Of a DNA stretch of 64,000 bases, positions 51,769-59,912 are shown piece after piece. Each line of letters begins with the position of its first letter. Positions within the stretch are counted from its first letter, which is position 1. This stretch comes from Pseudomonas pohangensis. GTDB taxonomy: Bacteria; Pseudomonadota; Gammaproteobacteria; Pseudomonadales; Pseudomonadaceae. The notes beneath the pieces were generated by a model, which did not search any database, was not told where the DNA came from, and saw only the letters and a program-made list of their open reading frames with translations. The stretch lies in the NCBI RefSeq assembly GCF_900105995.1, contig NZ_LT629785.1:3410001-3474000 (forward strand), written 5' to 3'. Made by a program: the position numbers and the translations under genes.

Positions 51769-54700
51769 GTCTCGACCTGCAGACCTCGTCGTTCGACGGC
51801 CACAGCCTGATCGAAGCCAGCGCCGGTACCGGCAAGACCTGGACCCTGACCGCGCTCTACGTACGCCTGCTGCTCGAGCAGCAACTGGGCGTCGGGCAGA
51901 TTCTGGTGGTGACCTACACCACCGCCGCCACCGCCGAACTGCGTGAACGCATCCGTGCGCGGCTGGCCGAATTGCTGGCGCTCTACGACGGCGTATCGAG
52001 CCAGGACAGCTTCCTCACCGAGCTGCACCAGCGCCATCCGGGCGACGATGCAAAGCGCCGTCTGCTGCTGGCCGTGCATGGCTTCGACGAGGCGGCGATC
52101 TTCACCATTCACGGCTTCTGTCAGCGCGCCCTGCAGGATGCCGCGTTCGAGGCCGGTGGCGATTTCGACAACGAACTGACCCAGGACGACCGCGAGATTC
52201 TCGACGGCCTGCTGGCCGATGCCTGGCGTCATGAACTGGCCGGCGCCGACCAGGCCTGGGCCTGTTTTCTGGCGCGCAGCCAGCTCTCGCCGCGCGTGCT
52301 GCGCGAGACACTGCGCCAGCATCTGGGCAAACCCTATCTGCGCATCGAGCCGCGGACACCACCGGTCAGTAGTGACCTGCAAGCGCTGCAGGCGGCCTGG
52401 GAAAGCGCCAGAAAGTCCTGGCAAAGCGCCGGCTATGGGCTGATCGAAAGCCTGCAGGAGCATGGCGGCATCAGCCAGAGCACACACAAACTGATCAAGT
52501 TGCCGCAGTGGTCGGCCGATCTGGATGCCTACTTTGCCGACCCGGCACTGCTGCTGCAGGCACCGGAAGGGCTGGGCAAATTGGGCACGGCCGCCCTGCT
52601 CAAGGCCACCAACAAGGGCCATACAGCGCCGCGCAGTGCGCTGACCGATACGCTGGACGCGCTCAGCGCCGCGCTGGCGCTGGCCGAACCGGCCGGCCAG
52701 CAACGGCTGATCGCGCTGCAGGTACGTCTGCTCGACCAGCTCAATCAGGAACTGCCCAAACGCAAGGCGGCGCAGCGCCTGCTGGCCTTCGACGACCTGC
52801 TCAACCAGCTCGATCAGGCGCTGCAAGGGCCGGCCGGCGCCGACCTGGCCGCCACCCTGCGCGAGCAGTATCCGCTGGCGCTGATCGACGAATTCCAGGA
52901 CACCGATCCGGTGCAGTACGCGATCTTCGAGCGGATCTACCGTGAGGGCGGTGATCTTTGCTTCGTCGGTGATCCGAAACAGGCGATCTACGGCTTCCGC
53001 GGCGCCGACCTGGCCACCTATCTGCAGGCCCGCGCTGCCGCCAGCCGGTGCTACAACCTGCCGCACAACTACCGCTCCACCCCGCAACTGATCGCTGCGC
53101 TGAACCAGCTGTTCGATCGCCCGCAACCGTTTGCCGAGCAGGGGCTGGACTACCCGCCGGTACAGGCTGGTAGCAAGCCAAAGCCTCGTCTGGTGTTGCC
53201 GGCAGATGCCGGAGAGGCCCCGCTGTCACTGCTCTGGCTGGGTGATGAGGCGCTGAACAAGGCGCGTGCCGGCGAACTGGCGGCCATCGATACGGCCCAA
53301 CGCATCGCCACTCTGCTGGCCGCCAGCGCCAATGGCGAGGCGTACTTCGAAGAACAAATAACGCCGGAACAATCACCAGACCCCGCTAACGCAGGGCGCA
53401 GCAGCCTTAAGCGCACAGCGTTGAAGGGCGGTGACATAGCCGTACTGGTCGCCAGCCACCGCGAGGCAGCGAGCATTGCCAGCGAACTGGCGGCGCGTGG
53501 CGTGCCCAGCGTGCGGCGTGGCAAGGACAGCGTGTGGCACAGCGAAGAAGCCGGCGAGCTGGCGGCGGTGCTGGCCGCCTATGCCGAACCGGGCCGTGAA
53601 GGCGTCTTGCGCTATGCCCTGGCCACGCGCCTGCTCGGCCGTGATGCGGCCCAACTGGCGCGCTGTCAGGAAGACGAACGTGCCTGGGATGAGGAGCGTG
53701 CGGCAGCCGAGCAGTATCACCAGTTGTGGCAGCAGCATGGCTTCATGCGCGTGTTTCGCAGCTGGCTGGAACAGCAGCAGGTCGCCGAACGCCTGCTGGG
53801 AGCGATCGACGGCGAACGGCGGCTGACCAATCTGCTGCATCTGGGCGAACTGCTGCAGGCGGAAAGTCTGCAGCGCCCCGGGCTGGAAAGCCTGCTGGCC
53901 TGGTTCCAGGCCCAGCGCGGCAGTGAAGGTGCCGGTGAGGATGCGCAGCTGCGGCTGGAGAGCGATGCCGAGCGGGTGCAGATCGTCACCATCCACACCG
54001 CCAAGGGCCTGGAATATCCGCTGGTGTTCTGCCCGTTCCTGTGGAATGGCCGGTTGCTCGGCAAGCACACCGACAGCGCCCGTTGCCACGATGAGCACGG
54101 CCAACCGCTGCTGGATCTGGGCAGCGCGCAGCTGGAAACAAATCTCGAGCGCGCGCGCCGCGAAAACTTCGCCGAAAAACTGCGCCTGACCTATGTCGCC
54201 CTGACCCGTGCCGAGTACCGCCTGTGGCTGCACTGGGGACCGGTGGCGCTGCCGGCCATGGTCAAGAAAACCGGCAAGATGGTGGCCGAAGGCCTGCACA
54301 GCAGCGCGCTGGCCTGGCTGCTGCATGGTCGCCAGCTGCCCGGCGAGGATGCATTGAGCGAGCTGGGCAATTACCTGCTCGACCAGCCCGGTGAGACGCT
54401 GGCCGCCGAGCTGGATCAGCTGGCCGCCGGCAGCGACGGTCAGATCAGCCGCCAGCCGTTGCTCGGGCGCGAAGCCAGCGCCAGTGGCGAGCAACGCGCG
54501 GCTGCTCCGGCCGCCCTGCAAGGCTTCAGCCGCAGCCTGCAGAGCGCCTGGCGCGTCGGCAGCTTCTCCGGGCTGGCATCCGGCATGCACCGGGAAGCAC
54601 CGGACCATGACGGCCTGCTGATACCCGATGCCAGTGAGCCGGGCAGCGGCTTTTACGCCTTCCCCCGTGGTGCCCGCGCCGGTACCTGCCTGCACGGGAT

Positions 54701-55358
54701 TCTCGAGGACTGGGCGCGCGGCAAAGGCGCGCTGGAAGCGCTGGTCGCACCCGGCCTGAGCGCCCATGGTATCGATGCGCAGATCTGGAGCGAGGTGGCT
54801 CTGGAGCAGCTGCAACGGGTGCTCGACTGCGATCTGGATGGCAGCGGCCTGCGTCTTGCCACACTGCAAGCGGGCAGACGTCTGCCGGAACTGGGCTTCA
54901 CCTTTCCGGTGGCCGGGCTGGATGTGCAGCACCTGCGCAGCATCCTTGCCGACCCGGTCCATGGCCTGGCCGAGCCGCTGCGCGAGGCCGCCAGCCGCCT
55001 GGAATTCGACAGCCTCAAGGGCTATCTGAAAGGCTTTATCGACCTGACCTTCGAGCACAACGGGCGCTGGTACATCCTCGACTACAAGTCCAACTGGCTC
55101 GGCCCGGACGCCAGTTACTACGGCGGCGAACGCCTGCTGCAGGCCCTCGCCGGCGAGCATTACTACCTGCAGTACCTGATCTATCTGGTGGCGCTGCGGC
55201 GTTTCCTGCGCCAGCGGCTGAGTGACTTCAGCGATGACCGGCTGGGCGGTGCTTTCTACCTGTTCCTGCGTGGCATGCCCGAGGCCGGCGTGTACTTCGC
55301 CCGCCCGACCGACAGCCTGCTGGATGCGCTGGACCGATTATTCGAGGAGGGCAGGTAA
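51765..55358 (+). CDS. recB: RecBCD enzyme subunit beta
   Basis: This 1197-residue RecB has an N-terminal SF1 helicase with Walker A EASAGTGKTWTLTALY (about 18-33), ALIDEFQDTDPVQYAIFE (Walker B) and VTIHTAKGLEYPLVFCP. The C-terminal nuclease domain shows KGFIDLTFEHNGRWYILDYK then SNWLG, with the catalytic Asp-x-Lys pair intact. It would unwind 3'-to-5' and cut DNA ends for recombination repair. The start overlaps recC. The stop is followed by two REP pairs before recD. Confidence 0.97.
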   Translation: MSLDLQTSSFDGHSLIEASAGTGKTWTLTALYVRLLLEQQLGVGQILVVTYTTAATAELRERIRARLAELLALYDGVSSQDSFLTELHQRHPGDDAKRRLLLAVHGFDEAAIFTIHGFCQRALQDAAFEAGGDFDNELTQDDREILDGLLADAWRHELAGADQAWACFLARSQLSPRVLRETLRQHLGKPYLRIEPRTPPVSSDLQALQAAWESARKSWQSAGYGLIESLQEHGGISQSTHKLIKLPQWSADLDAYFADPALLLQAPEGLGKLGTAALLKATNKGHTAPRSALTDTLDALSAALALAEPAGQQRLIALQVRLLDQLNQELPKRKAAQRLLAFDDLLNQLDQALQGPAGADLAATLREQYPLALIDEFQDTDPVQYAIFERIYREGGDLCFVGDPKQAIYGFRGADLATYLQARAAASRCYNLPHNYRSTPQLIAALNQLFDRPQPFAEQGLDYPPVQAGSKPKPRLVLPADAGEAPLSLLWLGDEALNKARAGELAAIDTAQRIATLLAASANGEAYFEEQITPEQSPDPANAGRSSLKRTALKGGDIAVLVASHREAASIASELAARGVPSVRRGKDSVWHSEEAGELAAVLAAYAEPGREGVLRYALATRLLGRDAAQLARCQEDERAWDEERAAAEQYHQLWQQHGFMRVFRSWLEQQQVAERLLGAIDGERRLTNLLHLGELLQAESLQRPGLESLLAWFQAQRGSEGAGEDAQLRLESDAERVQIVTIHTAKGLEYPLVFCPFLWNGRLLGKHTDSARCHDEHGQPLLDLGSAQLETNLERARRENFAEKLRLTYVALTRAEYRLWLHWGPVALPAMVKKTGKMVAEGLHSSALAWLLHGRQLPGEDALSELGNYLLDQPGETLAAELDQLAAGSDGQISRQPLLGREASASGEQRAAAPAALQGFSRSLQSAWRVGSFSGLASGMHREAPDHDGLLIPDASEPGSGFYAFPRGARAGTCLHGILEDWARGKGALEALVAPGLSAHGIDAQIWSEVALEQLQRVLDCDLDGSGLRLATLQAGRRLPELGFTFPVAGLDVQHLRSILADPVHGLAEPLREAASRLEFDSLKGYLKGFIDLTFEHNGRWYILDYKSNWLGPDASYYGGERLLQALAGEHYYLQYLIYLVALRRFLRQRLSDFSDDRLGGAFYLFLRGMPEAGVYFARPTDSLLDALDRLFEEGR

Positions 55359-55372
55359 TGCATGGAGCATCC

Positions 55373-55438
55373 GTAGGGTGGGCTTCAGCCCACCAGCAAT
55401 CGGCTATCTCGCAGCGGTGGGCTAAAGCCCACCCTACG
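55373..55438. repeat. REP pair, type A
   Basis: GTAGGGTGGGCTTCAGCC begins at 55373 (unit to 55394) and its inverse with one change (GGTGGGCTAAAGCCCACCC) starts at 55416 and ends at 55438. It lies 14 bp after the recB stop. Confidence 0.85.
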
Positions 55439-55489
55439 CTCGGGAAACCCATTGAAGCGGCATCGATTAGCCATCAATGCAAAGTGCCT

Positions 55490-55553
55490 GCAGGAGCGGG
55501 CTTGCCCGCGATTCAGCCCGGATCAAGGCATCGCGGGCAAGCCCGCTCCTACA
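55490..55553. repeat. REP pair, type B
   Basis: An AGGAGCGGGCTTGCCCGCG unit (55492-55512) and its inverse ATCGCGGGCAAGCCCGCTCC (55530-55552) lie about 50 bp after the type A pair and 65 bp before recD. Confidence 0.85.
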
Positions 55554-55617
55554 GCCTGCCCCTGGCAGCGAAGCGCCTGGATAATCCACGGCGGATAAAT
55601 AATCGGGAAGACCGTCA

Positions 55618-57444
55618 ATGAGCCTCGCTGAATGGCCACTCGGCCCGCTGGAACGCGCGCTGCTCGGCAGTCTGCAGCGCCTCGATCCGCATGCCGGCGA
55701 GGCCGTGCTGGCGGCTGCGGTGCTGTGCTGCGAAGCCCTTGGCCGGGGTGATGTGTGCCTGCTGCTGGCGCGCTGGGCCGGCCAGCGGCCGTGGGCCGAA
55801 TCCGACTATTGCCTGCCCGCGCTGGCCGCGTGGCAAGCCGAGCTGGAGGCGTCGACGCTGGTGGGCGCAGCCGGCGCCTACACACCACTTATCCTGTTCG
55901 GCGAGCGCCTGTATCTGGCGCGTTACCAGGCCTATGAAGCGCAGCTGGCCGGGCAGTTGCTGGCACGCACCGCCGATCAACCGGCGATTGACGAGGGCCG
56001 CCTGAGCGACAGCCTGCAACGCCTGTTCGCCCTGAATGGCGGTCAGGCCGGCACCGACTGGCAGTGTCTGGCGGCGGCCCAGGCCGTGCGCCAGCGGGTC
56101 ACGGTGATCTCCGGCGGTCCCGGCACCGGCAAGACCACCACCGTGGTGCGCCTGCTCGCCGCGCTGCTCGAACAACCGGGTGGCGAACGGCTGGCCATCG
56201 GTCTGGCTGCACCCACCGGCAAGGCGGCGGCACGCATGGCCGAGGCGATTCGCAATGCCCGCGATGCCTTGCCGCTGGCAGATGACCTGAAAGCCCTGCT
56301 GCCCGATGAAGCACGCACCCTGCACCGCCTGCTCGGCAGCCGTGGCGATTCGCCGGCCGTGCGTCACCATGCGGGCAACCCGCTGGCGCTCGACGTGCTG
56401 GTGGTGGATGAGGCCTCGATGGTCGATCTGGCGCTGATGGCCAAACTGGTCGATGCCCTGCCCGCGCAGGCGCGCTTGATCCTGCTTGGCGACAAGGACC
56501 AGCTGTCTGCGGTGGAGGCCGGCGCGGTATTTGCCGAACTCTGCGAAGGGCGTGGTTTCGATGCACTGGCTGCCAGCGCACTGCAACGCCTCAGCGGCCA
56601 GCCGGTGGCCGTGGAAACGCCTACCTCGCGGCTTGGCGCCAACGTGGTGCTGCTGACCCACAGCCATCGCTTTGCCGGCGACAGCGGTATCGGCGAACTG
56701 GCGCGGCGAATCAATCGGGGCGATGTCAGCGGCACCCTGAGCCTGCTGCAGGAAGGCCGGACGGATCTGCACTGGCACAGCCAGCCGGATACCAGCAGCC
56801 TGCTGCAGCGCATCGAGCAGGGTTATCAGACGTATCTGCAGGTCGCCCGCAACGGCGATGCGGCCAGCGCGTTCCGCGCCTTCAATGCCTTCCGCGTGCT
56901 CTGTGCGCAGCGCGAAGGCAACTTTGGCGAGGTCGGCCTGAATGCCGCACTGGAAGCGCGGATCAAGCGCCGCCTGAGTCTGCCCGAGCGCGAACGCTGG
57001 TACCCCGGCCGCGCCGTGATGGTGCGGCAGAACGACTATGCGCTGGGCCTGTTCAACGGCGATATCGGCCTGTGCCTGCATGACGGCCAGAGCCTGCGCA
57101 TCCACTTCGAAAGCGTCGACGGCTTCCGCACTTTCGCCCCGGCGCGGCTGCCCAGCCACGACACCGCGTTTGCCATGACCGTGCACAAGAGCCAGGGTTC
57201 GGAGTTTGCCGAGGTGCTGCTGGTGCTGCCCGAACAACCCGGCCAGCTGCTCAACCGCGCGCTGCTGTATACCGGCATCACCCGCGCCAGAAACCGCGTG
57301 GAGATCTGGGCGCAGGCGCCGCGCATCAGTGAAGCAGTCGCCAGCAAGGCCACCCGCGCGGCGGGGCTGGCCTTGCGTTTGCGGTGTAGCACGCTGGCCA
57401 GCGATACCCCGCCAGCGCCGGACGCTCAGCTGGGGCTGTTCTGA
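55618..57444 (+). CDS. recD: RecBCD enzyme subunit alpha
   Basis: This 608-residue RecD, the 5'-to-3' SF1B helicase of RecBCD, has Walker A VISGGPGTGKTTTVVRLLAA (about 162-181), VLVVDEASMVDLALMAKLV, LLGDKDQLSAVEAGAVFAEL and the C-terminal FAMTVHKSQGSEFAEVLLVL with TGITRARNRVEIW. All helicase motifs are present. It follows recB after a 259-bp gap holding two REP pairs, unlike many genomes where recB and recD nearly touch. The REPs may lower or stabilise the downstream message. Confidence 0.97.
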   Translation: MSLAEWPLGPLERALLGSLQRLDPHAGEAVLAAAVLCCEALGRGDVCLLLARWAGQRPWAESDYCLPALAAWQAELEASTLVGAAGAYTPLILFGERLYLARYQAYEAQLAGQLLARTADQPAIDEGRLSDSLQRLFALNGGQAGTDWQCLAAAQAVRQRVTVISGGPGTGKTTTVVRLLAALLEQPGGERLAIGLAAPTGKAAARMAEAIRNARDALPLADDLKALLPDEARTLHRLLGSRGDSPAVRHHAGNPLALDVLVVDEASMVDLALMAKLVDALPAQARLILLGDKDQLSAVEAGAVFAELCEGRGFDALAASALQRLSGQPVAVETPTSRLGANVVLLTHSHRFAGDSGIGELARRINRGDVSGTLSLLQEGRTDLHWHSQPDTSSLLQRIEQGYQTYLQVARNGDAASAFRAFNAFRVLCAQREGNFGEVGLNAALEARIKRRLSLPERERWYPGRAVMVRQNDYALGLFNGDIGLCLHDGQSLRIHFESVDGFRTFAPARLPSHDTAFAMTVHKSQGSEFAEVLLVLPEQPGQLLNRALLYTGITRARNRVEIWAQAPRISEAVASKATRAAGLALRLRCSTLASDTPPAPDAQLGLF

Positions 57445-57501
57445 GCTCTTATTGACCGGTTTTGTGCCCGCCAGCTGTCGGTAGTTCTGCAACAGCTGTT
57501 G

Positions 57502-57564
57502 CAGGAGCGGGCTTGCCCGCGCTGCAGTGCTTGATGCCCTAATCGCGGGCAAGCCCGCTCCTAC
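57502..57564. repeat. REP pair, type B
   Basis: GCAGGAGCGGGCTTGCCCGC begins at 57502 and the inverse ATCGCGGGCAAGCCCGCTCC starts at 57542 and ends CTAC at 57564. It lies 57 bp after the recD stop. Confidence 0.85.
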
Positions 57565-57600
57565 AGAATTCAGGTTTCGCCCGTTCGGGATCAGGTGACC

Positions 57601-57622
57601 GTAGGGTGGGCTTCAGCCCACC
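57601..57622. repeat. Single REP unit, type A
   Basis: GTAGGGTGGGCTTCAGCC begins at 57601 (unit to 57622), identical to units elsewhere in the window. The expected inverted partner is only a degraded GGTGGACTGCA near 57640. It lies between recD and the AEC transporter gene. Confidence 0.75.
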
Positions 57623-57670
57623 AGCAATGCCGGCGCAACGGTGGACTGCACGCAGCCATGTCACGCCTGA

Positions 57671-58579
57671 TCAGTAAGCCAGCAGGGTCAACAGCAGCGG
57701 CAGGCTGAGCGCCGCCAGCAGGGTTTGCAGGGTGATGATGCCGGCCATCAGGTGGCTGTCGCCGTCCAGTTGCCGGGTCAGCACATAGGCAGTGGGAGCG
57801 GTCGGCAGGGCGAAGAACAGCACCATCAGGGTTCGTTCGAGTGGCGGCAACTGCAGGCCATAGGCCACGCACCAGGCCAGCAGGGGCATGCCCAGCAGGC
57901 GCAGCAGGCTGTTGCCGAACAGGGCGAACAGTTCTCCGCCCAGCTCTTCCGGTTTCAGCGCGGCACCCACGCAGAGCAGACCCAGCGGCAGGCTGGCGGC
58001 GGCCAGCAGGCCGAGCAGGCGCTCGCTGCCGCCGTCCATAGCGAAACCACTGAGGTTGCACAGAATGCCGGCCACACAGGCCAGAATCAGCGGGTTGCGC
58101 AGGATCGGCAACACCAGCCGGCCCGGACTGACCGCGTGATCGGCACTCAATGACCAGACCGACAGCACATTCACCGCAGGCACCAGCAGGGCCAGCAGCA
58201 ACGCCGCCAGCGTCATGCCCTCGGCACCGTACAGACTGCCGATGGCCGCCAGCCCGAGGTAGGTGTTGAAGCGCAGGCTGCCTTGGGTAAATACGCCGAA
58301 GCGCGCCGCCGGCCAGCGCAACCAGCGGCGCAGCAGCAGCAAGACCAGCCAGGCCAGGCCAAGGCCGAGCAGCACCGCCAGCGCCAGCCGCGGCAACGCC
58401 GGATTGTCCAGCGGCGCGCGCGCCAGACTGCTGAACAGCAACGCCGGGAACAGGATGAAATAGTTGATGCGTTCGGCCCCCGGCCAGAAGGCTTCACTGG
58501 GGAAGTTCACGCGGCGCAGACAGAAGCCGCCGACGATCAGGGCGAACAATGGCCACAAGGCAGTCAACAATGGCAGCAC
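57671..58579 (-). CDS. AEC family transporter
   Basis: This 302-residue protein has about ten hydrophobic helices. It starts with VLPLLTALWPLFALIVGGFC and ends with DGDSHLMAGIITLQTLLAAL, the AEC (auxin efflux carrier) layout. PTAPTAYVLTRQL near the C-terminus is characteristic. The GTG at 58579, with GGGGA six bases upstream, gives a normal length. A longer frame to 58786 adds a non-hydrophobic Cys-rich leader and overlaps the RND adaptor promoter region. It may export small organic acids, but the substrate is unknown. Confidence 0.85.
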   Translation of the reverse strand: MLPLLTALWPLFALIVGGFCLRRVNFPSEAFWPGAERINYFILFPALLFSSLARAPLDNPALPRLALAVLLGLGLAWLVLLLLRRWLRWPAARFGVFTQGSLRFNTYLGLAAIGSLYGAEGMTLAALLLALLVPAVNVLSVWSLSADHAVSPGRLVLPILRNPLILACVAGILCNLSGFAMDGGSERLLGLLAAASLPLGLLCVGAALKPEELGGELFALFGNSLLRLLGMPLLAWCVAYGLQLPPLERTLMVLFFALPTAPTAYVLTRQLDGDSHLMAGIITLQTLLAALSLPLLLTLLAY

Positions 58580-58802
58580 GCTAATCCCCGCAATTCGTTG
58601 CAAAGGCTCATCTTGCGGCCCTGCCGGCAGCGGGGCAAGAACCGGCAGGATTCCGCATAAGCACAGCTGATGCAGAAACATTCTGCTCAACATTTCTGCA
58701 GTTCGTGCTTGTTCGCAGCAACTAGCTGCACGATCATTGTCGGTTGTTTTTTCCTGCCCGTCTGCTGCGCCACGCAGTTTCGCCAAAAGAGTTTGTGCCC
58801 TG

Positions 58803-59912
58803 ATGAATGCCTACCTGAAACGAATCTGGTCCAACCGCAACTACCGGATCGCCCTGCTGATTCTGGTCATCGCTCTGGCCTGGCTGGCCAGCGGGCAGCG
58901 CCCGGGCAGCTCCGGGGAAGCCGAGACGGAATCCCAGGTGCGTGGCATTACTGCTGTCAAGGCGCGCTATATCACTGCCGAGGACTATGCACCGACCGTC
59001 AAGGTGCGCGCGCGTACCGAGGCCGCACGCCGCGTCGAACTGCGCGCCGAAACCGCCGGACGGCTGATCGCTTCGCCGCTGGCCGAAGGGCAGCTGGTCA
59101 AACAGGGCGATGTGCTGTGCGAGCTGGCTACCGATGATCGTCCGTTGCGCGTGATCGAAGCACGCTCGGCGGCCGAGCAGGCCCAACTGGAATACGATGC
59201 CTCGCAAAAACTGCGGCTTGGCGGCCACCAGTCACAAACCGCACTGGCTGCGGCCAAGTCGCGGCTGGATGCGGCCAAAGCCAATCTGGCCAGCCGCGAA
59301 CTGGATCTGGCCAACACCCGAATCCGTGCACCTTTTGCCGGGGTGGTCGAGCGTCTGGATCTCAAGGTCGGCGGCTACATGGAGCGCGGCGGTCTGTGCG
59401 CGGTGCTGCTGGATCTGGACCCGATCCTGTTCAGCGGCCAGGTTTCCGAAAGCGAAGTCGGCCACCTGCGTGAAGGCCAGAACGCCAAAGCGCAATTGCT
59501 CGATGGCGCCGAAATTGCTGCAAAGCTGCGCTTCATCGGCCGCGAGGCCGGCAATGCCACGCGCACCTTCCGCGTCGAGGCCGTTGCGCCAAATCCGGAC
59601 TACGCCATCCGCAGCGGCCTGACCGTCGAAATGCTGTTGCCGCTGGTCAGCCAGCGCGCCCATTCGATTCCCTCGTCGCTGCTGGCGCTGGATGACGCCG
59701 GCAAGATCGGCGTGCGCACGCTGGATGCCAGCCAGCGTGTGGAATTCCGCCACGTACAGCTGCTCGGCGACTCGCCAAACGGGGTCTGGGTGCTGGGCTT
59801 GCCGGAAAAAACCCTGCTGATCACCGTTGGTCAGGAGTACGTGTCCAACGGCAGTACCGTCGAGGTTTCCCTGCAGGACAGCGAGCCGAGCGCCAGCCAG
59901 GGCGGGCAGTAA
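58803..59912 (+). CDS. RND efflux periplasmic adaptor subunit
   Basis: This 369-residue membrane-fusion protein has an N-terminal anchor (residues 14-30, IALLILVIALAWLAS). The lipoyl half AETAGRLIASPLAEGQLVKQ, a helical hairpin and the second lipoyl half ANTRIRAPFAGVVERLDLKV follow, then the beta-barrel region SGLTVEMLLPLVSQ. The ATG at 58803 replaces a longer frame. The stop codon abuts the ATG of the RND permease, so the two form one operon. No outer-membrane channel gene is adjacent. Confidence 0.92.
   Translation: MNAYLKRIWSNRNYRIALLILVIALAWLASGQRPGSSGEAETESQVRGITAVKARYITAEDYAPTVKVRARTEAARRVELRAETAGRLIASPLAEGQLVKQGDVLCELATDDRPLRVIEARSAAEQAQLEYDASQKLRLGGHQSQTALAAAKSRLDAAKANLASRELDLANTRIRAPFAGVVERLDLKVGGYMERGGLCAVLLDLDPILFSGQVSESEVGHLREGQNAKAQLLDGAEIAAKLRFIGREAGNATRTFRVEAVAPNPDYAIRSGLTVEMLLPLVSQRAHSIPSSLLALDDAGKIGVRTLDASQRVEFRHVQLLGDSPNGVWVLGLPEKTLLITVGQEYVSNGSTVEVSLQDSEPSASQGGQ

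Noticed and set aside
55373..57622. Possible CRISPR-like array of repeats around recD
   Set aside because: Repeats are paired inverted REP units of two families at irregular distances. There are no regular spacers and no cas genes.
58580..58786. Extended N-terminus of the AEC transporter
   Set aside because: The extension is polar and Cys-rich with no ribosome site, whereas the GTG at 58579 has a GGGGA site and gives the family-length protein.
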